A stretch of 64,000 nucleotides of DNA from Oerskovia sp042887685 (GTDB lineage: Bacteria; Actinomycetota; Actinomycetes; Actinomycetales; Cellulomonadaceae). The notes beneath the pieces are model-generated. The model was not told the DNA's origin and searched no databases. It saw only the letters and a program-made list of their open reading frames with translations. Positions 49,625-57,359 of this stretch are shown here, in pieces. How positions within the stretch are numbered: position 1 is the stretch's first letter; every line of letters begins with the position of its first letter. The stretch spans positions 98,939 through 162,938 of the forward strand of contig NZ_JBHVOS010000007.1 in NCBI RefSeq assembly GCF_042887685.1, written 5' to 3'. Position numbers and translations under genes: made by a program.

Positions 49625-50761
49625 TCAGCCCTGCGGGCGCAGCGCGATCGCCATGGCCTCGAGCGCGAGCAACGGTGCCACGTTGCCCCCGAGCCGCTCG
49701 CGGGCCACGCCGATCGCGTCCATGCGGCGCACGGTCTGCTCGGGCGTCGAGTCCTCCGCGAGCGCCTGCACGGTCTCCGCGAGCTCGGCGTTGACGAGGT
49801 CCACCTTTGCCCCGAGCTGCACCACGAGCACGTCGCGGTAGAGCGAGAGCAGGTCCAGCATCGACCGGTCCAGGACGTCGCGCTGGTGACGGGTCGCGCG
49901 ACGCTTCTGGTCCTTCTCGAGGTCGGTGAGCTGGGACCGGAGCCGCGGCGGCATGGTCCCTCCCGGCTCGACCCCCAGGGCGCGTAGGAGCTCGGCCTTC
50001 TCGATCGCGTCGCGCTCCTCGGTCGCAGCCTTGGCCTCGGCCTGCGCAACCTCGACGAGCTCGCCCGCGGCGACGACCGCGTCCCCTACGCCACGGATCC
50101 TGCGTGCGAGCGCCAGCACCGAGGACCTGCGCTCGCGCGCCTTGCCGTCCCTGGCCAGGCGCCGGGCGAGGCCGATGTGGCTCTGCGCAGCGCGCGCCGC
50201 TGCCTCGGCGACGACCGGGTCGACGCCGTCACGCGCGACGAGGAGTCTCGCGACGGCCTCGACCGGGGGGACCCGCAGCGCGACGCCCCGGCAGCGCGAC
50301 CGGATCGTCACCAGGACGTCCTGCGGGCTGGGCGCGCACAGGACCCAGACCGTGCGGGGCGGCGGCTCCTCGATGGCCTTGAGCAGGACGTTCGTGGTCC
50401 GCTCGGCCATGCGGTCGGCGTCCTCGACGATGATGACGCGCCAGCGACCCTGCGACGGGCGCCGGCTGGCGACGCCGACGAGGTCACGGACCTCGTCGAT
50501 CGCGATGGTCACCTTCTCGGTCGCGACGATCGTCACGTCGGCGTGCGTGCCCGCGAGGGTGGTCGTGCACGCCTGGCACACGCCGCACCCGCCCTGCTCG
50601 CACTGCAGCGCGGCGGCGAAGGCCCGGGCCGCGTTGGAACGCCCCGATCCGGGCGGGCCCGTCAGGAGCCACCCGTGGGTCATTGCCGCCGGGTCGGTCG
50701 CTGCGGCCGAGAGCATCTCGACCGCGTGCTCCTGCCCGACGACGTCGTCCCAGACCGTCAC
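49625..50761 (-). CDS. holB: DNA polymerase III subunit delta'
   Basis: A 378-residue AAA+ clamp-loader subunit. It starts 'MTVWDDVVGQEHAVEML', with P-loop GPPGSGRS, zinc knuckle C-x4-C-x2-C-x2-C-like ('CEQGGCGVCQAC'), 'VIIVEDADRM' (sensor/Walker B-like), 'AIEEPPPRTVWVL' and the SRC motif 'TIRSRCRGVAL'. The C-terminal third is helical. The P-loop Arg in place of Lys (GSGRS) is normal for non-hydrolysing delta'. GTG 50761 overlaps the tmk stop (GTGA), so translation is coupled. Confidence 0.95.
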   Translation of the reverse strand: MTVWDDVVGQEHAVEMLSAAATDPAAMTHGWLLTGPPGSGRSNAARAFAAALQCEQGGCGVCQACTTTLAGTHADVTIVATEKVTIAIDEVRDLVGVASRRPSQGRWRVIIVEDADRMAERTTNVLLKAIEEPPPRTVWVLCAPSPQDVLVTIRSRCRGVALRVPPVEAVARLLVARDGVDPVVAEAAARAAQSHIGLARRLARDGKARERRSSVLALARRIRGVGDAVVAAGELVEVAQAEAKAATEERDAIEKAELLRALGVEPGGTMPPRLRSQLTDLEKDQKRRATRHQRDVLDRSMLDLLSLYRDVLVVQLGAKVDLVNAELAETVQALAEDSTPEQTVRRMDAIGVARERLGGNVAPLLALEAMAIALRPQG

Positions 50762-51576
50762 GGCGCGCCCGTCCCGGCGGCGCCGACGGTCCCCGTCGTG
50801 GCCTTGCCTGCGGAGGGGCCGGGCGCCGGGTGCGTCACGGGGCGCGTGACGGGCAGGTCCGCGAGGTCCGGGGCGTAGCCGATCGCCGAGTCGGAGTCGT
50901 CGAACCCGTCGTCGGGCAGGGCCTCGACCGTGTCCTCGGCCTCCTCGACCACGGGCGTGAGCTCGAGCCGGGCCGCGAGGTCCACCCGGATCTGGGCCTG
51001 GATGTCCTCGATCGACGCGGTCGCGTCGATCACGACCCACCGCTCGGGGTCCGCCGCTGCGCGGGACAGGAACGCCTCGCGCGTACGCCGGTGGAAGTCG
51101 AGCCCCGCGCTCTCGAGGCGGTCGGGCTTGCCCTGGAGCCGCTCGGCGGCGACCGCGGGGTCGAGGTCCAGCAGGACGGTCACGTGCGGCATGAGCCCCT
51201 GCACCGCCCACAGCGAGATGAGCTCGACCTCGTCGACGCCCAGCTCACGCCCCCCCGACTGGTAGGCGACCGACGAGTCGAGGTAGCGGTCCGTGACGAC
51301 CACGGCGCCGCGCTCGAGCGCGGGCCTGACCAGGTGCGCGACGTGGTGCGCACGGTCGGCCGCGTAGATGAGGGCCTCGGTGCGGGCGTCCATGTCGCGG
51401 CCGTGCAGCACGGCCTGACGCAGCTCGACGCCCAGCTCGGTGCCCCCGGGCTCACGCGTGAGAACGACCTCACGGCCGGTCAGCTCGCCCAGCCACTCCC
51501 CCAGGAGGCGGGACTGGGTGGACTTGCCGACGGCGTCGCCGCCCTCGAACGAGATGAAGTAACCGGGTGTGCTCAC
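50758..51576 (-). CDS. tmk: thymidylate kinase
   Basis: A 272-residue dTMP kinase, which makes dTDP for DNA synthesis. P-loop 'FEGGDAVGKSTQ' at 10-21, the DR(Y/H) motif 'TDRYLDSSVAYQ', and the LID-like 'LQGKPDRLESAGLDFHRR' are all present. The core ends near residue 207. The remaining 65 residues are an acidic, then Pro/Thr/Ala-rich tail beyond the usual family length. GTG 51576 is the start, with no strong Shine-Dalgarno. It is the first gene of the tmk-holB-48867 operon, an arrangement conserved in actinobacteria. Confidence 0.95.
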   Translation of the reverse strand: MSTPGYFISFEGGDAVGKSTQSRLLGEWLGELTGREVVLTREPGGTELGVELRQAVLHGRDMDARTEALIYAADRAHHVAHLVRPALERGAVVVTDRYLDSSVAYQSGGRELGVDEVELISLWAVQGLMPHVTVLLDLDPAVAAERLQGKPDRLESAGLDFHRRTREAFLSRAAADPERWVVIDATASIEDIQAQIRVDLAARLELTPVVEEAEDTVEALPDDGFDDSDSAIGYAPDLADLPVTRPVTHPAPGPSAGKATTGTVGAAGTGAP

Positions 51577-51643
51577 GCGCCCACGATAGTCGGGCCGCCT
51601 GACACGGGACGGGTCGCGTGATGCGGCCGGTAGCCTCGGTGGC

Positions 51644-52375
51644 ATGCCCGTCCTCCCCGCACCCGGCCCCGACGTTCCCGACTCCCCTGCGCTCCCGAGC
51701 CCGGGCGTCGCGTTCGCGGGGCGCACGTTCGACGCGATCCTGTTCGACATGGACGGCACCCTGATCGACTCGGTGCCCGCGGTCGACCGGAACTGGCGCC
51801 GGTGGGCGCACGAGTACGGCCTGGCGGACGCGGACACGTTCCAGATCGAGCACGGCACCCCGGCCAGGACGTTCATCGCGCGCCTCCTGCCGGCAGACCT
51901 GGTCGAGGAGGCGTACCACCGCATCCACGACCTCGAGCTCCACGACACCGAGGGTGTGCGCATCCTGCCGGGCACGGTCGACGCGTTCGCGTCGCTCCCC
52001 GCGACGCGTCAGGCGATCGTCACGTCGTGCACGCGCCCGCTCGCGGCGGCGCGCATCAGGGCGTCGGGCCTCGTGCCTCCTGCGGTCGTGGTCACGGCCG
52101 ACGACGTCGTGCACGGCAAGCCCGACCCGGACCCGTTCCTGCTGGGCGCCGAGCGGTTGGGTGTCGACCCGGCGCGCTGCCTCGTGGTCGAGGACGCCCC
52201 GGCCGGGGTCGCTGCGGGCCGGGCGGCGGGATGCGCGGTGCTCGTGGTCGAGGGCACGCACACGCTCGCCCAGCTCGCGGGCGCTCCCGTGCCTCCCGAC
52301 GCGGGTGCGAGCGGGCTCGACCGGGTGCGCTTCGCCGTCGGGCAGGACGGGGCGATCCGCGTCACGGACGCCTGA
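51644..52375 (+). CDS. HAD-superfamily phosphatase (phosphoglycolate phosphatase-like)
   Basis: A 243-residue HAD hydrolase with motif I 'FDAILFDMDGTLIDSV' (DxDGT nucleophile), motif II 'IVTSCTRPL', motif III Lys in 'VVHGKPDPDPFLLG' and motif IV 'CLVVEDAPAGVAAG'. A helical cap lies between motifs I and II. The 28-residue Pro-rich N-terminus is extra. It is most like sugar-phosphate phosphatases of subfamily IA; the substrate is not determinable. It is divergent from tmk across about 67 bp. Confidence 0.92.
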   Translation: MPVLPAPGPDVPDSPALPSPGVAFAGRTFDAILFDMDGTLIDSVPAVDRNWRRWAHEYGLADADTFQIEHGTPARTFIARLLPADLVEEAYHRIHDLELHDTEGVRILPGTVDAFASLPATRQAIVTSCTRPLAAARIRASGLVPPAVVVTADDVVHGKPDPDPFLLGAERLGVDPARCLVVEDAPAGVAAGRAAGCAVLVVEGTHTLAQLAGAPVPPDAGASGLDRVRFAVGQDGAIRVTDA

Positions 52376-52382
52376 CGCGGAC

Positions 52383-53489
52383 CTACCCCTCGGCCAGCGC
52401 CGCGACCCCTCGCCGGATCGCGAGCACGGTCGCCCCCGCGACGAAGTAGTCCTCGTCTGAGCCGCTGCGCACGTCGCGCACGGCTCGCCGCAGTCGCTCG
52501 GTCGTGTCCCGGGCACGGTCGAGCACCTCTGGTTCCGCGTGCGCTCCCGCCGCGGACCGCACGGCGTCGGCGTACGAGCGCAGGGCGTCGCGCACGAGGG
52601 GTCGCAGGGGCTGGCCGAAGGCGAGGTCGTCGCGGTCCTGCCTCTCCCACCCGGTGACGAGTCGCGTCAGGTCCCCGACGACCGACGACGTGACGCCCAG
52701 CGCGCTCGCCCGGGACCCCTGAGCCCGGGTCGTCTCGGCGTACCGGCGGGCGCGGCGGTTGATGCGGGCCGACTCTCGCGCCTGCTCGGCGGACCGTTGC
52801 GACCGGTCGACCACGGGCCCGAGGAGCAGGCGGCGCTCGTCCCACTCCTCGGGAGAGGGCGCGACGTCGCCGTCGAGCCCGTCCGCGAGGTGGTCGAGCT
52901 GGTCCGCGAGCGCCTCCTTGAGCCGGTCGAGGTCGACGTCGGACGCCGCGAGCGGCAGCGGCGGGAAGAGCAGGTTGATGCCGATCCCGACCAGCGCCCC
53001 GACCAGGACGAGGCCGACGTACGCCCCCATGTACCCGACCTTGTCCGCGTTCCCGATGATGAGGACGAACAGCGCCGAGGTCACGGCCCACGACCCCATG
53101 TCGCCCAGGAGCCCCCACCCGGCGACGAGGATCGCCACGGCGACGACGAGCGCGATCGAGAGCGCGCTCGGGGCGAGGACGAGGTCCACGCTGCGCGCCA
53201 CGAGCGCCCCGACGACGATCGCGCCGACCGCCTGGAACGACTCCCGGACGGACCGGGCCACGGTGCTCGTGGTCGCGACGACGGCCCCGAGCGGCGCGTA
53301 GTACGGGTAGTCGGAGAAGGGTTCCGGCAGCACGATCCCGACGACCCACGCGACCGCGGCCGCCACGGCGCCGCGCACGGCCATGGCCCACCGGGGGTGC
53401 AGGTGCCACTGGCGGAGGGCGGCGGCGGCCAGGCCGCGCGCCCGGGCCGCCCGGGGAGCCCTGGGGGCGGAGATGCTGGGGGAGGTCAT
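52383..53489 (-). CDS. FUSC/ArAE-family membrane protein
   Basis: A 368-residue protein. About six transmembrane helices in the first 185 residues ('AMAVRGAVAAAVAWVVGIVLP', 'YPYYAPLGAVVATTSTVARS') form the FUSC/aromatic-acid-exporter half-module. A long cytoplasmic helical region follows ('VDLDRLKEALADQLDHLADGL' onward) with coiled-coil character. Family members export aromatic acids or similar anions; the substrate here is unknown. It ends 7 bp from the convergent HAD gene. Confidence 0.87.
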   Translation of the reverse strand: MTSPSISAPRAPRAARARGLAAAALRQWHLHPRWAMAVRGAVAAAVAWVVGIVLPEPFSDYPYYAPLGAVVATTSTVARSVRESFQAVGAIVVGALVARSVDLVLAPSALSIALVVAVAILVAGWGLLGDMGSWAVTSALFVLIIGNADKVGYMGAYVGLVLVGALVGIGINLLFPPLPLAASDVDLDRLKEALADQLDHLADGLDGDVAPSPEEWDERRLLLGPVVDRSQRSAEQARESARINRRARRYAETTRAQGSRASALGVTSSVVGDLTRLVTGWERQDRDDLAFGQPLRPLVRDALRSYADAVRSAAGAHAEPEVLDRARDTTERLRRAVRDVRSGSDEDYFVAGATVLAIRRGVAALAEG

Positions 53490-53555
53490 CGCGCCACCCT
53501 AGGCAGGGCGTGGGCGTCGTCGCAGGGGCAGGCTCCGGGTGGGTACGGTGTGGCC

Positions 53556-54023
53556 GTGACGACGACCTGGCGGGTGCGCCCCGTCCTCCTCGACGACGAG
53601 CACGAGTGGCTCGACCTGTACGCGGCCTACCGCGCGTTCTACGAGATGCCCGCGGACGCGGCGCGGGACCGGCTGGTCTGGTCCTGGCTGCACGACGACG
53701 CCTCGGGGGTCCGCGGTCTGGTCGCCACGGACGGGACGCGCCTCGGCGGGATCGCGGTGCTGCGGACGTTCGAGCGCCCGCTCGACGGGTCGCACGGGTG
53801 CTGGCTCGACGACCTGTTCGTCGCCGAGGCGGCGCGGGGGGCCGGGGTCGGGCGCCTGCTGCTCGGGGCCGTCGGGGTGCACGCCGGTGACCTGGGGGCG
53901 AGCGTCGTGCGGTGGATCACGGACCCGGCGAACGCCACGGCCAGGCGGCTCTACGACTCGGTCGCGACGGCGACCCCGTGGGTCACGTACGACATGTCGC
54001 CGGGGACGGTCGTGGAGGCCTGA
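53556..54023 (+). CDS. GNAT-family N-acetyltransferase
   Basis: A 155-residue acetyltransferase with the acetyl-CoA motif 'VAEAARGAGVGRLLLGAV' (R/Q-x-x-G-x-G/A) near 92-108, strand 'LDDLFVAE' before it and 'TDPANATARRLYDSVATATPW' after. The substrate is unknown. The start is GTG 53556. A TACGGT -10 box lies 6 nt upstream, while GTG 53550 is an in-frame alternative. The stop is 1 bp from the convergent MarR gene. Confidence 0.9.
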   Translation: MTTTWRVRPVLLDDEHEWLDLYAAYRAFYEMPADAARDRLVWSWLHDDASGVRGLVATDGTRLGGIAVLRTFERPLDGSHGCWLDDLFVAEAARGAGVGRLLLGAVGVHAGDLGASVVRWITDPANATARRLYDSVATATPWVTYDMSPGTVVEA

Positions 54024-54024
54024 G

Positions 54025-54510
54025 CTAGATCACGCCGGTGCGCAGCGCGGCGGACACGACCTTCGAGGCTGCGGCGTGGACCTCCATGAGCTCGTCGAGG
54101 GTCAGGCCTGTCGCGGCGGTGATGGCGGGCGGCACCTTCTCGGCCTGGGTGCGGAGCTCGCGCCCTGCTGGGGTCAGCGTGACGTCGACGACGCGGCCGT
54201 CGTGCTCGTTGCGCGAGCGCGTGAGGTACCCCGTGGTCTCGAGCCGTCGCACGAGCGGTGAGAGCGTGCCGGGGTCGAGGTGCAGCCGCTCGGCGAGGGA
54301 CGTGGCCGTGGTGCGCTCGCCAGCCGCGGCGTCCTGCCAGAGCGCGAGCATCACGAGGTACTGCGGGTGGGTCAGGCGCAGGGGTTCGAGCAGCGGCTTG
54401 TACATGGCGACCATCGCGCGGGCACCTGCCGACAGCGCGAAGCAGACCTGGGACTCGAGCGCGAGCGGGTCGGTGCCGGGCAGCGGGGCGCTCTCGATCG
54501 AGGTGGTCAT
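54025..54510 (-). CDS. MarR-family regulator, OhrR-like
   Basis: A 161-residue winged-helix repressor. The N-terminal 'LESQVCFALSAGARAM' keeps the reactive Cys23 of OhrR proteins, which lose DNA binding when that Cys is oxidised by organic hydroperoxides. 'LTHPQYLVMLALW', 'AERLHLDPGTLSPLVRRLE' (recognition helix) and 'RSRNEHDGRVVDVTLT' (wing) are standard. A TACGAT -10 box lies 6 nt before ATG 54510, suggesting a leaderless mRNA. A strong palindrome between it and the divergent small gene is the likely operator. No ohr gene is adjacent. Confidence 0.92.
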   Translation of the reverse strand: MTTSIESAPLPGTDPLALESQVCFALSAGARAMVAMYKPLLEPLRLTHPQYLVMLALWQDAAAGERTTATSLAERLHLDPGTLSPLVRRLETTGYLTRSRNEHDGRVVDVTLTPAGRELRTQAEKVPPAITAATGLTLDELMEVHAAASKVVSAALRTGVI

Positions 54511-54516
54511 GTCGTC

Positions 54517-54522
54517 ATCGTA
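54517..54522 (-). promoter_or_regulatory. -10 box of the MarR gene, leaderless start
   Basis: TACGAT on the minus strand is followed by six bases and ATG 54510. The -35 region overlaps the left edge of the palindromic operator. Confidence 0.45.
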
Positions 54523-54541
54523 GCCAGTTCTCCCCTATGCT

Positions 54542-54566
54542 TGGTACACCAATCATTGGTGCACCA
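54542..54566. promoter_or_regulatory. OhrR/MarR-type palindromic operator
   Basis: TGGTACACCAAT (54542-54553) and ATTGGTGCACCA (54555-54566) form a 25-bp dyad with one mismatch around a single C. It lies in the 88-bp space between the divergent MarR gene and the small gene at 54599. Confidence 0.7.
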
Positions 54567-54598
54567 TCTACTTGCACCGTTCTCGAGAGGAGAGGCGC

Positions 54599-54823
54599 AT
54601 GGCCGACAAGCAGCGACGACGCCCCCTGGGCCTGCGCATGACCGAGACGTTCCTGCCGATCTTCGGACCCGCGCAGGTCGGGAAGCAGGGCTCCGCCGGA
54701 CGTGGCGTCTCCGCAGCCGAGGCCGAGCGTGACCGCGAGCTCAAGACGCGCTTCGAGTACGTGACGGGCCCTGACGGCCGCAGCTACGTCGTCGAGCACA
54801 CGGACGAGCCCTCCGCCGGCTGA
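54599..54823 (+). CDS. small basic hypothetical protein divergent from MarR
   Basis: A 74-residue soluble protein with a basic start ('MADKQRRRPLGLRMTE'), the hydrophobic 'TFLPIFGPAQVGKQG', and a charged C-terminal half ending 'YVTGPDGRSYVVEHTDEP'. No family is recognised, but small actinobacterial proteins with this 'FGPAQVG' segment recur near stress regulators. ATG 54599 has AGAGGAGAGG just upstream, a strong ribosome-binding site. The palindrome ahead of it suggests control by the divergent OhrR-like repressor. Confidence 0.7.
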   Translation: MADKQRRRPLGLRMTETFLPIFGPAQVGKQGSAGRGVSAAEAERDRELKTRFEYVTGPDGRSYVVEHTDEPSAG

Positions 54824-54833
54824 CCTGCGCCGC

Positions 54834-54888
54834 CGAGAACGGGTTGGAGGTCGCCCAGCCCGTCAGGACGACCTCCAACCCGTTCTCG
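54834..54888. terminator. bidirectional terminator hairpin; dispersed palindrome family, copy 3
   Basis: A perfect 20-bp stem (54834-54853 and 54869-54888, CGAGAACGGGTTGGAGGTCG) with a 15-nt loop lies between convergent genes. The stem shares GAGAACGG and GAGGTCG with the other family copies. Confidence 0.75.
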
Positions 54889-54944
54889 ACCCCGGGCGGA
54901 GTCGGCAGCCCGGTCCGAGGCGGCCCCCGGTCAGGCCACCCGGG

Positions 54945-56039
54945 TCACTCGCCCGGGTAGACCACGCCCGTCTGGCGGCGGATCTCGTCCATGGTCCGCA
55001 TGACGTCGAGCGTGCCCTGCCACGTCATGCGCGGGCTCTCCGTCAGCCCGGCCTCGAGGCAGCGCGCGACCTCGGCAGCCTGGTACTGCTTGCCCTCGCC
55101 ACGGAAGCCCTCGTAGCGCCACTGCGCGCCGTCGTGCCGGACCACACGGAACGACGTCGGGGCGTAGAACGTGCCCTCGATCTCGATGCGTCCGGCCGTC
55201 CCGGAGATCGACGCCACGTTGGGCGTCTGCGACCACAGCGTCGTCGACAGCGTGGCCATGGCACGGCCGTGGCCGAGCGTGATGCCGAGCTGGCCGTCGA
55301 CCCCCGTCTCGGTCAGCGCACCGACCGCGGTGACCGACGACGGCGCGCCCAGCACGTCGTGCGCGAACGACACGGGGTACACCCCCAGGTCGAGCAGCGC
55401 GCCGCCCGCGAGGTCGGGCGCGTAGAGCCGGTGCTCGGGGTCGAACGGGAAGAACTGCCCGTGGTCGGCGGTGACGTTGACGATCTCGCCGATCTCACCG
55501 CGCGCGATCACGCCGCGCAGCGCCGCGACGTGCGGCAGGAACCGCGTCCACATGGCCTCCATGACGAACACGCCGGCCGCCCGTGCGGCGTCGAGGATCT
55601 CGCGCGCCTCGGCCTCGTTGCGCGTGAACGCCTTCTCGACGAGGACGTGCTTGCCCGCGGCGATGGCCAGCAGCGCGTGGTCCCGGTGGTGCGAGTGGGG
55701 CGTGGCGACGTACACGACGTCGACCTGCGGGTCCTCGACGAGCTCGGTGTAGTCGGCGTGCGTGGTGTGGATGCCGTGCTCGGTCGCGAAGCGCTCGGCC
55801 CGGACGCGGTCGCGCGAGCCCACGGCCACTACGCGGGCGCGCGTGTGGTCGCGCACGGCCTCGGCGAACGACCCGGCGATGTTCCCGGCACCGAGGATCC
55901 CCCAGCGGACGGTGGGCGCGGTCCGGGGATCGGGCACGACGCCGGAGATCACCTCGGGCAGGTCGGCGGCGGTCGCGACGAGGTCGGGCAGGGAGACGGG
56001 CTGGTCGGTCGGTGCCGCGGTGCGGGCGTCGTTGCTCAT
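54945..56039 (-). CDS. Gfo/Idh/MocA-family oxidoreductase (first of tandem pair)
   Basis: A 364-residue NAD(P)-dependent oxidoreductase. The Rossmann start 'RWGILGAGNIAGSFAEAV' near residue 45, 'VDVVYVATPHSHHRDHALLA' and 'GKHVLVEKAFTRN' (catalytic EKP/EKA motif) are typical, followed by the C-terminal beta-sheet domain with 'GGALLDLGVYPVSFA'. Substrates in the family are sugars, inositols and dihydrodiols. It has an about 40-residue N-terminal extension compared with its neighbour. It shares most motifs with 56256-57290, so the pair probably arose by duplication. ATG 56039. Confidence 0.93.
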   Translation of the reverse strand: MSNDARTAAPTDQPVSLPDLVATAADLPEVISGVVPDPRTAPTVRWGILGAGNIAGSFAEAVRDHTRARVVAVGSRDRVRAERFATEHGIHTTHADYTELVEDPQVDVVYVATPHSHHRDHALLAIAAGKHVLVEKAFTRNEAEAREILDAARAAGVFVMEAMWTRFLPHVAALRGVIARGEIGEIVNVTADHGQFFPFDPEHRLYAPDLAGGALLDLGVYPVSFAHDVLGAPSSVTAVGALTETGVDGQLGITLGHGRAMATLSTTLWSQTPNVASISGTAGRIEIEGTFYAPTSFRVVRHDGAQWRYEGFRGEGKQYQAAEVARCLEAGLTESPRMTWQGTLDVMRTMDEIRRQTGVVYPGE

Positions 56040-56117
56040 GAGTTCACGCTAACCCCGTGAGAGCGGTGCCACTGGGTAGTGCCCGAGGTGTGGTCGCGCG
56101 GCGCCCAGGCGGGCCCT

Positions 56118-56250
56118 CGCGCCGAGGACGAGGTTCCGCGCGGTCGAACACCGTGATCGAGGTCGTCCCGACCGCCGGAACGACCTCAAGGCCGTTCTCG
56201 GCACGGCCGTTCTCGGCACGGCCGTTCTCGGCACCGCCGTTCTCGGAACC
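56118..56250. repeat. dispersed palindrome family, copy 4, plus 15-bp tandem repeat x4
   Basis: The stretch 56118-56150 matches 9779-9811 (about 30 of 33). An 8-bp stem GAGGTCGT/ACGACCTC (56159-56166 and 56180-56187) with a 13-nt loop matches the 26.1-kb copy. Then GCCGTTCTCGGCACG is repeated four times, starting at 56191, 56206, 56221 and 56236, the last copy diverged. The region lies in the 216-bp space between the two tandem oxidoreductases and directly follows the stop of 56256. Confidence 0.75.
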
Positions 56251-56255
56251 GGTGC

Positions 56256-57290
56256 TCACTCCCCCGGGTAGACGACCCCCAGCTGCGCACGCACCAGGTC
56301 CATGACCCTCATCAGGTCGAGCGTGTCCTGCCACGTCATGCGCGGGCTCTCGGTCAGGCCCTCCGCGAGGCAGCGCGCGACCTCGGCCGCCTCGTACTGC
56401 TTGGCCCCCGTCGCGTACCCGTCGTACTCGCGCCGCGCCCCGTCGGCCCAGACCACGCTGAACGTCGTGGGCACCATGAACCGGTCGACGACCTCGATCC
56501 GGCCGCCCGTGCCCGCGACCACGAGCGACGTCGCCGACTGCGCCAGGACCGACGACGAGAGCGTGGCCGTGGCCCGGTCGCCGTACCGCAGCACCACGGT
56601 CGACTGGGCGTCCACCCCGGTGGGAGCCTGCAGACCGACGGCCGTGACGTCGTCGGGCATGCCCAGGAGGTCCGTCGCGAACGCGAGCGGGTAGATCCCG
56701 ATGTCCAGCAGCGCGCCGCCCGCGAGCTCGGGCGCGAAGAGCCGGCTCGCCGGGTCGTACGCCGCGTTCGAGCCGTAGGACGCCGTGACCGACCGGACCT
56801 CACCGATCTCCCCCTGCGCGATCAGGGCCCGGATCGCGGCGACGTGCGGCAGGTGCCGCGTGAGCATGGCCTCCATGACGAACACCCCGGCCAGCCGTGC
56901 GGCGTCCAGCACCTCGCGCGCCTCGGCCTCGTTGCGCGTGAACGCCTTCTCCATGAGGACGGGCTTGCCCGCCGCGACCGCTAGCAGCCCGTGGTCGCGG
57001 TGGTGCGAGTGCGGGGTCGCGACGTAGACGACGTCGACGTCGGGGTCCGCGACGAGGGACTCGTACGAGCCGTGCACGGTCGCCGACGGCGCGTGCCGCT
57101 GCGCGAAGTCCCGCGCGCGGCGCTCGTCGCGCGACCCCACGGCCGCCACGTGCCCCTGTGTGAAGGCCCGCACCTCGTCGGCGAACGACCCCGCGATGTT
57201 CCCCGCGCCGAGGATCCCCCAGCGCACGGGCGGGGCGTCGCCCGGGTCGGGCACGGCGTCGAGCACGTTCACCACTGCGTGAGAGACCAT
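56256..57290 (-). CDS. Gfo/Idh/MocA-family oxidoreductase (second of tandem pair)
   Basis: A 344-residue paralogue of 54945-56039 with 'RWGILGAGNIAGSFADEV', 'VDVVYVATPHSHHRDHGLLA', 'GKPVLMEKAFTRNEAE' and 'GGALLDIGIYPLAFATDLLG'. The EKA catalytic Lys is conserved. Both end in the same 'VVYPGE' tail. The retained core suggests a shared substrate class, possibly different partners of one sugar pathway, but there is no transporter or regulator nearby to name it. ATG 57290. It is separated from the first copy by repeats, so they may not share one transcript. Confidence 0.93.
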   Translation of the reverse strand: MVSHAVVNVLDAVPDPGDAPPVRWGILGAGNIAGSFADEVRAFTQGHVAAVGSRDERRARDFAQRHAPSATVHGSYESLVADPDVDVVYVATPHSHHRDHGLLAVAAGKPVLMEKAFTRNEAEAREVLDAARLAGVFVMEAMLTRHLPHVAAIRALIAQGEIGEVRSVTASYGSNAAYDPASRLFAPELAGGALLDIGIYPLAFATDLLGMPDDVTAVGLQAPTGVDAQSTVVLRYGDRATATLSSSVLAQSATSLVVAGTGGRIEVVDRFMVPTTFSVVWADGARREYDGYATGAKQYEAAEVARCLAEGLTESPRMTWQDTLDLMRVMDLVRAQLGVVYPGE

Positions 57291-57303
57291 GCGCCCACGC
57301 TAC

Positions 57304-57345
57304 TGCGGCCCTGGGGCGGACCGGCCGGTCCGTCCCAGGGCCGCA
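57304..57345 (-). terminator. 42-bp palindrome after the LAxTG adhesin gene
   Basis: Arms 57304-57324 and 57325-57345 are mutual complements except for one G/T position (TGCGGCCCTGGG outer, GGACCGG inner). It lies 15 nt beyond the adhesin stop and just before the divergent oxidoreductase start. Confidence 0.75.
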
Positions 57346-57359
57346 GCCTCGTCAGGTCG

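Noticed and set aside
56044..56334. Small - strand frame with 'ENGRAENGRAENG' repeats
   Set aside because: It is the translation of the 15-bp tandem repeat between two genes and has no independent start signal.
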